Positions 26,425-35,116 of a stretch of DNA of 64,000 nt are shown in pieces; the stretch's first letter is position 1, and every line of letters begins with the position of its first letter. Origin of the DNA: Kineococcus sp. NBC_00420 (lineage in GTDB: Bacteria > Actinomycetota > Actinomycetes > Actinomycetales > Kineococcaceae); NCBI RefSeq assembly GCF_036021035.1, contig NZ_CP107930.1, forward strand, positions 1,550,001 through 1,614,000, read 5' to 3'. The translations under genes were made by a program, and so were the position numbers. Below the pieces are notes generated by a model. It was not told the origin of the DNA and made no database searches. It saw nothing but the letters and a program-made list of their open reading frames with translations.

Positions 26425-27270
26425 ATGGCTCTCGCACAGGTCGCTGGTCTCGCCGTCCGCAGCTGGGGGACCCCCGCACCCGAGGGACCCGTCGTGCTGG
26501 CCCTGCACGGGCTGACCAGCACCTCCGCGGTGTGGGCGGACCTCGCCGACCGTCTCGACGTCCCCGTGGTGGCTCCCGACCTGCCCGGACGAGGTTTCTC
26601 GGTCGCGGCGGCCGCGGGACCGGGCCTGGCCGGTCTGGCGCGGGAGGTCGTGCGCAGCGTCGACGAGCTGGGCCTGCGCCGCGTCGTCGTCGTGGGGCAC
26701 TCGATGGGTGCGTTCCTCGCGCCGCTGGTCGTCGAGGGACTGGGTGAGCGGGTGGTCGCCACGGTGCTGCTCGACGGTGGGGTCGCGCCCGAACCGTCGA
26801 TGCTGCTGAAACCGCTCGTCGTCCGAGGGGTGTTCGGGGTGCAGACCCGGCGCCTGGTCCGGGACTTCCCCGACGTCGACGCCTACACGGCGGTCGCCGA
26901 GGGGAAGGCTGCGGCGAACCGGCCGGACCTGCGGACGGGTTTCCGGGCCTGGTCGGAGGCGGTGCTGCGGCCCAGCGGTCAGGCGTTCCGGCCGAACCTG
27001 GACGCGCGTCGGCTCGTGGCCGACGCCGTCGACAGCCTCACCCGCGCACCGCACCTGGGACTCCTGGCGGCCGCCGGCGCACCGGTCCACCTCGTCGCCG
27101 CCGCGCACGGCGCCGACGACACGAGACCCGCGTTCCTCTCCGGAAACGCGATCGCCGCCGGCAACCGGGTCGTCCCCCACCTGACGTGGGAGCGCGTCGA
27201 GGCGAACCACGCCACGATGCTCTTCGACCCGGCCGCGGCGGCGGCCGTGCGGGAACTGCTCAGTTCGTGA
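26425..27270 (+). CDS. alpha/beta fold hydrolase
   Basis: 281 residues. The oxyanion strand is LALHGLTSTSAVW and the nucleophile elbow is GHSMGAF (Ser about residue 92). The catalytic His is probably in VEANHATML near the C-terminus. The fold includes esterases, haloperoxidases and C-C hydrolases; substrate unknown. Its 3' end overlaps the convergent dehydrogenase gene by 11 bases. Confidence 0.88.
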   Translation: MALAQVAGLAVRSWGTPAPEGPVVLALHGLTSTSAVWADLADRLDVPVVAPDLPGRGFSVAAAAGPGLAGLAREVVRSVDELGLRRVVVVGHSMGAFLAPLVVEGLGERVVATVLLDGGVAPEPSMLLKPLVVRGVFGVQTRRLVRDFPDVDAYTAVAEGKAAANRPDLRTGFRAWSEAVLRPSGQAFRPNLDARRLVADAVDSLTRAPHLGLLAAAGAPVHLVAAAHGADDTRPAFLSGNAIAAGNRVVPHLTWERVEANHATMLFDPAAAAAVRELLSS

Positions 27271-28387
27271 GGTCGACCGGGGAGCTGATCGCCTCGGGGC
27301 GCTCGCACGTCGTGGTCAGGGTCACCGAGGTGTTCCCGTCCGCGGCCTGCTGCACCGACTCCATGATCTCGAGGACGTGCAGGGCGACCTCGTCGTTCGC
27401 GCGGTGCGGACGCCCTTCGGCCACGGCCAGCGACAGGTCGGCCAGACCGTAGCCCCGACCGGAGTCGAGGAAGCCCGCGGTCACGCCGACGTCCTTCCAG
27501 TTCGCGTCCGGGGCCGCGTCGGAGCCCGGAGCCGGGGCGGACGCGGCGGAGAACAGCTCCACCGCACCCTCGAACATGTTCGGGTCCGGCACCGAGATCG
27601 AACCGCCGGTCCCGTGGACCTCGATGCGGGGCAGTCGGGCCGCCCAGGTGTCGAAGCTCATGATGAGCGTCGACAGCGCACCCGAGGCGTGCTCGAGGAT
27701 CCCGGTGATGTGGGTGTCGATGGTGACGTCGAACGACTCGCCCGCCCGCGGCCCGGAACCGATGGTCCGGTTCTGGGAGGGACGGGCCGACGCGCCGACG
27801 ACCCGGACGACCGGGCCGAGCAGGTGCACCAGCGAGGTCAGGTAGTACGGGCCCATGTCCAGCAGCGGGCCGCCGCCGGGCTGGTAGTAGAAGTCCGGCT
27901 GCGGGTGCCAGCGCTCGTGACCGGGGGTGGTCATGAACGCCGTCGCGGCGAACGGGGTCCCGATCTCACCGGCGTCGACCAGCGCACGCGCCGTCTGCAC
28001 CCCGGTGCCGAGCACGGTGTCCGGGGCGCAGCCCACGCGCACCCCCGCCGCGGCGGCGGCCTTCACGACTTCGCGCCCTTCGGCGACGGTCATCGCCAGC
28101 GGCTTCTCGCCGTAGACGTGCTTGCCCGCGGCGATCGCCTGCAGCGCCACCTCGGCGTGCGTGCGGGGCAGGGTGAGGTTGAGGACGACGTCCACCTCGG
28201 GCGAGGCCAGCAACTCCTCCAGCGACAGCACCTGCGCGCCGTGCTCGTCGGCCAGGGCCTGCGCACGCTCGGGGACGAAGTCGCTGACCGCGGTGATCTG
28301 CAGCTGCGGCAGCTTCTTCAGCGACGCGGAGTACTGGGCGGAGATGACACCGGCGCCGACGACGCCGACCTTCAGCGGGCTGCCCAC
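27260..28387 (-). CDS. Gfo/Idh/MocA family oxidoreductase
   Basis: 375 residues. Rossmann motif VGVVGAGVISAQY at about 8-20, then GEKPLAMTV near 98 and the C-terminal domain with GPLLDMGPYYLTSLV. The GTG at 28387 overlaps the end of the ThuA gene by 16 bases. Together with ThuA and the sugar ABC transporter upstream, it probably oxidises the imported sugar or a derivative; ThuA/ThuB in rhizobia act on trehalose-type sugars in this way. Confidence 0.88.
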   Translation of the reverse strand: MGSPLKVGVVGAGVISAQYSASLKKLPQLQITAVSDFVPERAQALADEHGAQVLSLEELLASPEVDVVLNLTLPRTHAEVALQAIAAGKHVYGEKPLAMTVAEGREVVKAAAAAGVRVGCAPDTVLGTGVQTARALVDAGEIGTPFAATAFMTTPGHERWHPQPDFYYQPGGGPLLDMGPYYLTSLVHLLGPVVRVVGASARPSQNRTIGSGPRAGESFDVTIDTHITGILEHASGALSTLIMSFDTWAARLPRIEVHGTGGSISVPDPNMFEGAVELFSAASAPAPGSDAAPDANWKDVGVTAGFLDSGRGYGLADLSLAVAEGRPHRANDEVALHVLEIMESVQQAADGNTSVTLTTTCERPEAISSPVDLTN

Positions 28388-29097
28388 AAGAGGCCCCTCT
28401 CGATGATCGTCTTGACGTTGGGGTTCTTCAGCGTCTCGGGGTCGTGGCCGGGGGTGGCCACGAAGATCCGGCCCTTGCCCCACTGGCGCGTCCAGACCGC
28501 CGGGGAGGTCACCGGGCGGTTCCAGGCGTCCCACTCGCGCACGGCCTGCGTCGTGGTGGCCAGGACGTCGATGTAGTCGTCGGACAGCACCCAGTACTGC
28601 TCGGTGACGAGGTCGAAGTCCTCGATGCCCTCGGTGATCGGGTGTGAGGCCGCCGCGGGCGCCATGTTGACCCGGTAGGGCATGTAGTTGTCCTGCGGGC
28701 CACCCTCGCGCTCGTCGGGGTGCTTGCCCGGGTGGCAACCGAACTGCCCGCCCACCAGCGTCAGGTAGTCGGAGTTGTTGCGGTAGGAGTCGGCGATCCC
28801 ACCGTGCCAGCCGGCGAAACCGGTACCGGCCTCGACGGCCTTCTGCAGCCCCTCGAACTCCGCCTTCTCGATGGAGTTCATGGTGTTGCACTGGACGATG
28901 AGGTCGACCGTGGCGAGGTAGTCGGCGTCGGTGTAGACCTTCGGGGTGCTGGGGGAACTGCCACCGATCTCGGTCCCGAGGTCCTCGACGCGGACGGTGA
29001 AACCGTTCGCCTCCAGGTGCGGGATGAAGAGGTCGGTGGCTTCGACGGGCGAGTGCCCGTCCCAGCCGCCGCGGACGACGAGAGCCTGGCGAGTCAC
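28372..29097 (-). CDS. ThuA domain protein (trehalose utilisation type)
   Basis: 241 residues of the ThuA fold, related to class I glutamine amidotransferases. Seen: ALVVRGGWDGHSPVEATD, GTGFAGWHGGIADSYR, LVGGQFGCHPG, HPITEGIEDF, KGRIFVATPGHD. In rhizobia ThuA works with the dehydrogenase ThuB on disaccharides; the pairing with a downstream Gfo/Idh gene here is the same. GTG start at 29097, 16 bases after the permease stop. Confidence 0.88.
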   Translation of the reverse strand: MTRQALVVRGGWDGHSPVEATDLFIPHLEANGFTVRVEDLGTEIGGSSPSTPKVYTDADYLATVDLIVQCNTMNSIEKAEFEGLQKAVEAGTGFAGWHGGIADSYRNNSDYLTLVGGQFGCHPGKHPDEREGGPQDNYMPYRVNMAPAAASHPITEGIEDFDLVTEQYWVLSDDYIDVLATTTQAVREWDAWNRPVTSPAVWTRQWGKGRIFVATPGHDPETLKNPNVKTIIERGLLWAAR

Positions 29098-29113
29098 GGA
29101 AGAACCTTTCGGA

Positions 29114-29998
29114 TCACTTGGAGAAGCCGGCGGTCAAGCCGGAGAGCAGCTGACGACGCCCGACGATGTAGAGCACGAGGATCGGCAGGGTCGTCAGGAC
29201 GACAGAGGCGAGCACCGCGGGGATGTTGACGCTGTACTGACCCTGGAAGGTCCACAGCGCCAGCGGCAGGACGCGCAGGTCGGCCCGGTCGGTGAAGATC
29301 AGCGGCAGCAGGAAGCCGTTCCAGATCTGCAGGCCCTGGTAGATCGTCACCGTGACCAGCGCGGGGCGGGTCAGCGGGAAGGCCAGGCGCCACATGGTGC
29401 CCCACTCGCTGGAACCGTCCATGCGCATGGCCTCGAACAGCTCGTTCGGCACGTCGCGGACGAAGTTGCTGAGGATCAGCACGGTCAGCGGGATGGCGAA
29501 GGCGATCGAGGGCAGGATGATCGCGCCGAGGGAGTTGTACATCCCGGACTTGATGATGATCAGGTAGATCGGGATGATCGTCGCCTGCAGCGGGATGGCC
29601 AGACCCATGAGGAACAGGGCGTTGACCGCCTTGAGCCAGCGGCCGGCACCCCGGACGATCGCGAACGCCGCCATGAACGAGATGAGCACCGCGGGGATCG
29701 TCGCGCCCACCGTGACGATGACGGAGTTCGCGAAGTAGCGGGCGAAGTCGTTCTCGAGCACCAGCTTGTAGTTGTCAAGCGTCGGCGACCCCGACGGGAG
29801 CAGCGGGTTGGTGCCGAAGTAGCCGGCGGAGCTCTTGAAGCTCGTGATGACGATCCAGTAGATCGGGATCAGCACGATCAGCAGCCACAGCCAGCCGAAC
29901 GCGCCGCCGAACCAGTTCTTGCGGGCGGTGGTGCCGTTGGCCGAGGCCCCCGCGGAGCGGGAGGAACCCGTCCGGCGCGTCGCAGTTTCGGTCGCCAT
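29114..29998 (-). CDS. carbohydrate ABC transporter permease, MalG type
   Basis: 294 residues with six hydrophobic segments after a 30-residue Ser/Thr-rich cytoplasmic N-terminus. The EAA loop that contacts the ATPase is EAMRMDGSSEWGTMWRLAFP. The length and topology are those of the MalG-like inner permease. It follows the partner permease with three bases between. The ATPase is not in the operon and is probably a shared MsiK-type subunit. Confidence 0.92.
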   Translation of the reverse strand: MATETATRRTGSSRSAGASANGTTARKNWFGGAFGWLWLLIVLIPIYWIVITSFKSSAGYFGTNPLLPSGSPTLDNYKLVLENDFARYFANSVIVTVGATIPAVLISFMAAFAIVRGAGRWLKAVNALFLMGLAIPLQATIIPIYLIIIKSGMYNSLGAIILPSIAFAIPLTVLILSNFVRDVPNELFEAMRMDGSSEWGTMWRLAFPLTRPALVTVTIYQGLQIWNGFLLPLIFTDRADLRVLPLALWTFQGQYSVNIPAVLASVVLTTLPILVLYIVGRRQLLSGLTAGFSK

Positions 29999-30001
29999 CG
30001 G

Positions 30002-30931
30002 TCAGGCACCTTCCAGCTGGGAGTTGCGTTCCTTGCCACCGAGGCGCTGGAGGACCTGCGCCAGGATGAGGCCGACCACGACGAGGATGACGGCGATGGC
30101 CGAGGCCAGGCCCATCTGGTTGGCCCGGAAACCGGTCAGGTACATGTCCAGGGCGAGGGCGCGGGTCGCGTCGTTCGGTCCGCCGCCGGTGAGGACGAAG
30201 ATGAGGTCGAACGTGGTGAGCGAGCCGACGATCATCAGCGTGGAGGACGTGATCATCGTGTTCTTCAACTGCGGCAGCGTGATGGAGAAGAACTGACGCA
30301 CCCGACCCGCACCGTCGATCTGGGCGGCCTCGTACATCGAGGTCGGGATCTGGCGGATCGCACCTTGGTAGATCAGGGAGTGGAACGGGATCCACTGCCA
30401 GGCGATGATGAAGATCACGACGCCCATGGCCAGCGCGCTCTTGCCCAGCCAGTCCTGGGTCAGGAACCCGAGCTTCAACCCCGGGCCCAGACCGAAGTTC
30501 GGGTCGAGCAGCGCCTTGTAGGCGATCGAGACCGCCGCCGCGGACAGCAGCAGCGGCAGGAAGAACAGCACCGCCAGCACCGCCCGGTACTTCTGGTGCC
30601 CGGAGATGAAGACGCCGAGCAGGATCGACAGCGGCGTCTGCGCGATCCAGGACAGCACGATGATCAAGAAGGTGACCCACAGCGCGTGCGGGAGACCCGG
30701 GTCCGTGAGCACGGCGGTCCAGCTCTTGAGCCCGGTGAAGGAGATCGCGCCGATGCCGTCCCACGACGTGAAGCTGAGGACGAACACCCCGATCAGGGGA
30801 ACCACGGCGAAGACGACGAAGAACAGCAACGCCGGCAGCACCAGCCACCCCAGTCGACCCGTCGACGTGTGGGCCGAGGGCGTGATCTTCGCCGGGGTGG
30901 TGCTGGGGGCCGTGCTCACGGACGTGCTCAC
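30002..30931 (-). CDS. carbohydrate ABC transporter permease, MalF type
   Basis: 309 residues, six membrane segments, EAA loop EAAQIDGAGRVRQFFSITLP. LTGGGPNDATRALALDMY is typical of the UgpA/MalF type. The GTG at 30931 overlaps the binding-protein stop in GTGA. The N-terminal 30 residues are Ser/Thr rich and probably disordered. Confidence 0.92.
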   Translation of the reverse strand: MSTSVSTAPSTTPAKITPSAHTSTGRLGWLVLPALLFFVVFAVVPLIGVFVLSFTSWDGIGAISFTGLKSWTAVLTDPGLPHALWVTFLIIVLSWIAQTPLSILLGVFISGHQKYRAVLAVLFFLPLLLSAAAVSIAYKALLDPNFGLGPGLKLGFLTQDWLGKSALAMGVVIFIIAWQWIPFHSLIYQGAIRQIPTSMYEAAQIDGAGRVRQFFSITLPQLKNTMITSSTLMIVGSLTTFDLIFVLTGGGPNDATRALALDMYLTGFRANQMGLASAIAVILVVVGLILAQVLQRLGGKERNSQLEGA

Positions 30932-32253
30932 GAGCCGATCGCCGCGTTCATGTTCGCCGCGAACTCCTGCGGGGTGATGGCCAGGCCGAACAGCTTCTCG
31001 ATGTTGTCCAGCAGGGTCTCGGCCTCGGTCGGGGACAGCGCCTGGTCCCAGGACTGCGCGAACGACGGCGCGTTGGTGGCGAGGTCGTAGGTGAACTTCA
31101 GCCACTCCTCGTCGTCCATGCCGGAGAACTTGGAGTCGATGCCCTTGACGATCGGGACCTCGCCGGCCTCGGTGATGTAGGCCTCGGCCTCCTTGTCCTG
31201 CAGCAGGCCGCTCTTGAAGAAGGCCAGCGCGATGTCCTTGGCCTTCTGGGTGGCCTTGGAGGAGATCGACACGTACTGCGCGGGGTTGCCGAAGGTGTTC
31301 GTCGGGTCGCCCTTGCCACCGGTGACGGCGGGGAAGTTCACGTAGCCGAGGTTGCCGCTGGAGACGAAGTCGCCGCCGTCGGTCTTCATGCCGCCGTAGG
31401 TCCAGGTGCCGTGCAGCATCATGGCGGCCTTGTCGGTGTACAGCAGCGCCTGGTCGGCGTTGGAGTCGGCCGTGATGGACGCGAAGCCCTTGATGAAGCC
31501 GTCGGCCTTGACGAGGTCCTGCACCTTGGTGAGGGCGTCGATCGCGGAGGGGTCGGTCCAGTTCGGCGTGCCGTTGTAGATGGACTCGAACAGCTCGGGG
31601 CCGCCGATGCGGTCGAAGAGCATCTCCAGCCACATCATGTTCGTCCAGCGCGACTGCCCGCCCAGGGAGATCGGGGCGATGTTCGCGGCGTTGAACTTCG
31701 GCACCAGCGCCATGAGCTCGTCCCACGTGGTGGGCGGCTCGGCGTTGATCTGCTTGAAGAGCTTCTTGTTGTAGAAGAACACCAGCGGCTGCACGGTCTC
31801 GGTGGGGAGGCCGTAGACCTTGTCGTCGACGGTCCCGGCGGCGAAGGCGGCGTCGAAGAGGCGGCTCTTGACGTCGGGGTTCTCCGTCAGCCACGGGGTC
31901 AGGTCGTCGACCAGCTTGGACTCGGCGTAGTTGCGCAGCGTGCCGCCGCCCCAGCCGAAGATGATGGTCGGGGCCTGACCGGCGCCGATGGCGGTCTTGA
32001 TCTTGGCCTTGTAGGCGTCGTTCTGGAACGCGCTGGTGGTGATCTTCTGGTCCGAGTGCGCCTTGTTCCAGTCGTCCACGGCGGTCTGACGGATCTTCTC
32101 CTTCGGAGCGCCCGTCAGGATCCAGTCGGTGGCTCCGTCGGAACTCGCCGCGCCCGGGCCGGAGTCGCCGCACGAGGCGAGGACCGTGGCGACGAGGGGG
32201 GTCGCGGTGGCGAGGGCGATGAAGGACCGACGCGAAGTCCGGTTGTGATCCAC
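30928..32253 (-). CDS. sugar ABC transporter substrate-binding lipoprotein
   Basis: 441 residues. Twin-Arg motif SRRSFIA and lipobox LASC near residue 29 mark an exported lipoprotein. The body is the family 1 extracellular sugar binder (QAPTIIFGWGGGTLRNYAE, VYGLPTETVQPLVFFYNKKLF, YTDKAAMMLHGTWTYGGM). Ligand unknown; the ThuA and LacI partners suggest an oligosaccharide. The GTG at 32253 is fixed by GGAG six bases upstream. First gene of the five-gene operon; the promoter and operator upstream are readable. Confidence 0.92.
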   Translation of the reverse strand: MDHNRTSRRSFIALATATPLVATVLASCGDSGPGAASSDGATDWILTGAPKEKIRQTAVDDWNKAHSDQKITTSAFQNDAYKAKIKTAIGAGQAPTIIFGWGGGTLRNYAESKLVDDLTPWLTENPDVKSRLFDAAFAAGTVDDKVYGLPTETVQPLVFFYNKKLFKQINAEPPTTWDELMALVPKFNAANIAPISLGGQSRWTNMMWLEMLFDRIGGPELFESIYNGTPNWTDPSAIDALTKVQDLVKADGFIKGFASITADSNADQALLYTDKAAMMLHGTWTYGGMKTDGGDFVSSGNLGYVNFPAVTGGKGDPTNTFGNPAQYVSISSKATQKAKDIALAFFKSGLLQDKEAEAYITEAGEVPIVKGIDSKFSGMDDEEWLKFTYDLATNAPSFAQSWDQALSPTEAETLLDNIEKLFGLAITPQEFAANMNAAIGS

Positions 32254-32332
32254 TCTGATCTCCGATGTGCCGAGCCGCGTCCCTGCGGCTGCTCCGGGCA
32301 CCAGACCCTGGTGGGCCAGTGCCGAAACATGA

Positions 32333-32347
32333 TCGAAAAGCTTTCGA
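32333..32347. promoter_or_regulatory. LacI-type operator of the sugar operon
   Basis: TCGAAA-AGC-TTTCGA, perfect 6-base arms around three bases. It lies about 11 bases downstream of the expected transcription start of the leftward sugar operon, a normal place for LacI repression. A related site (CGAAACTTTTCG, 32471-32482) is near the divergent repressor gene. The CGAA/TTCG arms resemble those of streptomycete xylan and xylobiose repressors as I recall them. Confidence 0.65.
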
Positions 32348-32365
32348 CCACGTCGTCTGACCGGA

Positions 32366-32395
32366 ACGATAAGAGGACGATCGGGGCTCGGTCAA
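32366..32395 (-). promoter_or_regulatory. sigma-70-type promoter of the sugar operon
   Basis: On the minus strand TTGACC (32395-32390) stands 18 bases before TATCGT (32371-32366). The -35 matches the consensus at five of six positions and the -10 at four of six. Transcription would start near 32358 and reach the binding-protein start after about 100 bases, passing through the operator. Confidence 0.55.
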
Positions 32396-32470
32396 GCGAG
32401 TCGGTGAACTCGAGACCAGTTCGTGCTGTTTCCGCTGCCGCAGTAGGGGCGCGAGGTTGCGATCGCATCA

Positions 32471-32482
32471 CGAAACTTTTCG
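32471..32482. promoter_or_regulatory. second CGAAA-type palindrome near the lacI-family gene
   Basis: CGAAA-CT-TTTCG: the same half-sites as the operator at 32333-32347 but with a two-base centre. It lies 67 bases before the repressor start and could give autoregulation or a looping partner 137 bases away. The different centre length makes it less certain. Confidence 0.4.
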
Positions 32483-32548
32483 AGAAGGGCTGGCGCCGGG
32501 GGCTCTTGCACTCGTACAGTCACCTCACCACCGAGTCGAGGAGGACCC

Positions 32549-33601
32549 GTGCTGGACCACCCGCAACGCACCCGGGACAGCCCCAGGGACAAGACCACGC
32601 TGGCCACGATCGCCGCGAGCGCCGGCGTGTCGATCGCCACCGTGTCGAAGGTGGTCAACGGCCGCGACGACGTCTCCGCCGAGACCCGGGCCATCGTCGA
32701 GGACCTGCTGGTGCGCCACGACTACAACCCCCCGTCGGGCCGGCGCGCGAGCGCGACGACCAGGGCGGTCGAGTTCCTCATCGACGGTGACTTCTCCTCC
32801 TACGCGACCCAGGTCGTCGACGGGGTCGTGCAGGCGGCGGCGGAACAGGGGGCCTCGATCGTGGTGGGCGTCCTGCGGGACCGGCGCAACGGCCGTTTCA
32901 CCGTGCCGCCGAGGTCGTGGGCCCGTTCCCTGGCCGCGTCGGGCCGCACCGGCGTCATCGTCGTCACGGGCGAGCTGACCGGGGCCCACGTCGACGCCCT
33001 GGCGGCGGTCAAGATCCCGCTGGTCGTCATCGACCCGCTGAACCTGCCCCGCACCGAGGTCGCGAGCGTCGGGTCCACCAACTTCACCGGGGGCATGAGC
33101 GCGACGAACCACCTCATCGCCCAGGGACACCGGCGCATCGCCTACGTCGGCGGTCCCCCGGCCGCGTCGTGCAACCAGGCCCGGCTGCACGGCTACCGCG
33201 CCGCGATGGAGTACGCGGGCCTGGTCCCCGCCGAGAACCACATCCGCAACGAGGACTTCCAGTACGACGCCGGCCGGCGACTCGGCGCCGAGCTCCTGGC
33301 CCTGCCCGACCGGCCGAGCGCCGTCGTCGGGGGGTGCGACTCCATCGCCCTGGGGGTCATGGAGGCGGCGCGCATCCTCGGTCTGCGCATCCCGGAGGAC
33401 CTCTCCGTCACGGGTTTCGACGACACCGAGCTCGCCCCGATGGCCGCTCCCCCGCTGACGACCGTCCGCCAGCCGTTGCGCGAGATGGGCCGGGTCGCCC
33501 TGCGCACCGTCCTGCGGATGGCCGACGGGGAGCAGCTCGACTCCCACCACGTGGAACTGGCGACGGAACTCGTCGTCCGCGGTTCGACGGCGAGGTTCTG
33601 A
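32549..33601 (+). CDS. LacI family transcriptional regulator
   Basis: 350 residues. The helix-turn-helix is TLATIAASAGVSIATVSKVVNGRDDVS (about residues 17-43), followed by the periplasmic-binding-like effector domain (GVIVVTGELTGAHVDAL, RRIAYVGGPPAAS, VVGGCDSIALGVMEAARILGL, VTGFDDTELAPMAAPPLTTVRQP). The C-terminal pattern is close to XylR/BxlR-type repressors. GTG start with GAGGAGG upstream. Divergent from the sugar operon, whose operator it most likely binds. Confidence 0.92.
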   Translation: MLDHPQRTRDSPRDKTTLATIAASAGVSIATVSKVVNGRDDVSAETRAIVEDLLVRHDYNPPSGRRASATTRAVEFLIDGDFSSYATQVVDGVVQAAAEQGASIVVGVLRDRRNGRFTVPPRSWARSLAASGRTGVIVVTGELTGAHVDALAAVKIPLVVIDPLNLPRTEVASVGSTNFTGGMSATNHLIAQGHRRIAYVGGPPAASCNQARLHGYRAAMEYAGLVPAENHIRNEDFQYDAGRRLGAELLALPDRPSAVVGGCDSIALGVMEAARILGLRIPEDLSVTGFDDTELAPMAAPPLTTVRQPLREMGRVALRTVLRMADGEQLDSHHVELATELVVRGSTARF

Positions 33602-33608
33602 CGCCGGT

Positions 33609-33962
33609 TCAGGTGCGCGCAGCCTCGAGGACCCGCAGGAACTCGCTGACCTCGTCCTCGGCGGCGGAGGTGGTCAGCTTCACGGGGTGACCCGCGATCT
33701 CCAGCGTGACCCGGAGTCCGCCGAACACCGGGCGTGCCCGGAAGCCCACCCGTCCGACGTCGGAGAGCGGGACGGAGGCGACGGACGGAGCGCCCACGAG
33801 TTGCGGCTGGGCCAGCCACACCGACTGCGCGGTGACGGCGAGCGCGCCCGCTCCGCCCAGCGCCCCGCCGGACAACGGGAGTTCCGCCAGCAGGGTCTCG
33901 CCGCTCTGGCTCAGGCGGCCGGTGAGGATCGAGCGGGCCGCGCCCGGGTCGGAGGAGAACAC
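33609..33962 (-). CDS. small PH-like-fold hypothetical protein
   Basis: 117 residues, soluble. The order of strands (LTGRLSQSGETLLAELPLSGG, ALAVTAQSVWLAQP, SVPLSDVGRVGFRA, RVTLEIAGHPVKLTTS, then a terminal helix EVSEFLRVLEAA) looks like a bacterial PH-type domain, but this is a fold guess. GTG start at 33962 preceded by GGACGGAGGG. Convergent with the LacI gene, seven bases apart; 21 bases after the DUF4037 gene, so probably cotranscribed with it. Confidence 0.65.
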   Translation of the reverse strand: MFSSDPGAARSILTGRLSQSGETLLAELPLSGGALGGAGALAVTAQSVWLAQPQLVGAPSVASVPLSDVGRVGFRARPVFGGLRVTLEIAGHPVKLTTSAAEDEVSEFLRVLEAART

Positions 33963-33983
33963 CCCTCCGTCCTACCACCCGGG

Positions 33984-35051
33984 TCAGGGGGCGGGGGTCG
34001 TGTCCCCGCGCACGGACGACGCGCGGCCCGCGACCGCGGCCTGCGCGGACCTCCGCCGGGTGGTGTCGACCAGCAGGTCGACCGAGCTCACCCACTGGTC
34101 CACCGACCCCACCCCGACGGGCAGAGCCCGCACCCGCGGATCCTCGACGGTCTCCAGGACCACCTCGCTCGCCCGTTCCGGGACCCCCTGGAACTCCCGG
34201 TCGTGGAACCGTCCGGTGGCGACGTCGGCGACGGGGAGACCGACCTCGCGCTGCCGTTCGCGCAACCCCTCCAGCGCCCGGCACAGGGCGGCCTCCCGCG
34301 AACGCCACTCCGGGGCCGTCAAGCAGGCCGTCAACTGCGACCCGGTCCGTCCCGACACCGACCGCGCGAAGACCGTCCCGATCCACTTCGGGTAGGGGAC
34401 CCAGACCCGGTCGAGCAGCAGACCCAGGCGCACCGCGACGTCGACGAGCCGGGCCGCGACGACCCGCGACCCCAGGTCGTCACCGCGGGAACCCGCCCGT
34501 CCCACGAAGGGCAGTTCCTGTTCCAGCTGCTTCCACGAACAGGCCACGAGGTGGCGCCACACGTCGTCGGGGTACCAGCGGAGCCGGTCGCGCAACGCCG
34601 CCCAGCGGCCCTCGTCGTCGGCGAAGACGGGTCCCGCGACGACTTCCAGCACCGCCTGTCCCGTGAAGGCGAGCCAGTCGGTGACCGACCAGGGGTCCTC
34701 CGGCCCGACCCCGAGGCGGCCGGCGACGAACTCCGCGAGCGGGGCGACCTCCACGCGGTGCCGGGCGGCCGCGTCCCAGGTGGTCGGGAACCGCACGGGA
34801 GCGCCGTGGAACTCCTCCGGCAGGTCCTCCTCGAGGAACCGCGCGACGTCGGCGGCGTCGGTCGCCGCGGCGGTGAGGACGGTGAGCCGCAGTCCCCAGT
34901 CGTGGTCGGTGGAGACCTCGTCGTCGAGACGGAGGACGTCGGAGCCCCCGCCGAAGCGGCCCGTGACCCAGGACGCCGCCGGGAACTCCCGTCGCAGCAG
35001 CGGTGCCACCACCTCGTCGTGGAAGGATCGTGCGAGTTCGGCACCGGACAC
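33984..35051 (-). CDS. DUF4037 protein (nucleotidyltransferase-like)
   Basis: 355 residues. GGGSDVLRLDDEVSTDHDWG near residues 34-53 is the DUF4037 signature and resembles a nucleotidyltransferase GS...DxD active site. Further on, DWLAFTGQAVLEV and YPDDVWRHLVACSWKQLEQELPFVGRAG are family stretches. Function unknown; transfer of a nucleotide to a small molecule or RNA is possible by fold. GTG start. Confidence 0.85.
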   Translation of the reverse strand: MSGAELARSFHDEVVAPLLRREFPAASWVTGRFGGGSDVLRLDDEVSTDHDWGLRLTVLTAAATDAADVARFLEEDLPEEFHGAPVRFPTTWDAAARHRVEVAPLAEFVAGRLGVGPEDPWSVTDWLAFTGQAVLEVVAGPVFADDEGRWAALRDRLRWYPDDVWRHLVACSWKQLEQELPFVGRAGSRGDDLGSRVVAARLVDVAVRLGLLLDRVWVPYPKWIGTVFARSVSGRTGSQLTACLTAPEWRSREAALCRALEGLRERQREVGLPVADVATGRFHDREFQGVPERASEVVLETVEDPRVRALPVGVGSVDQWVSSVDLLVDTTRRRSAQAAVAGRASSVRGDTTPAP

Positions 35052-35116
35052 CCGGTCACCCTGGCAGTCACCGCAGGTGACCGCCAGCGGTGCAGGTCGA
35101 CTCGGAGGAGGTCCAC

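Noticed and set aside
28946-31090. A 714-codon plus-strand open frame over the ABC permeases
   Set aside because: Translation is an Asp/Gln/Arg-rich repeat-like shadow of the minus-strand permease genes.
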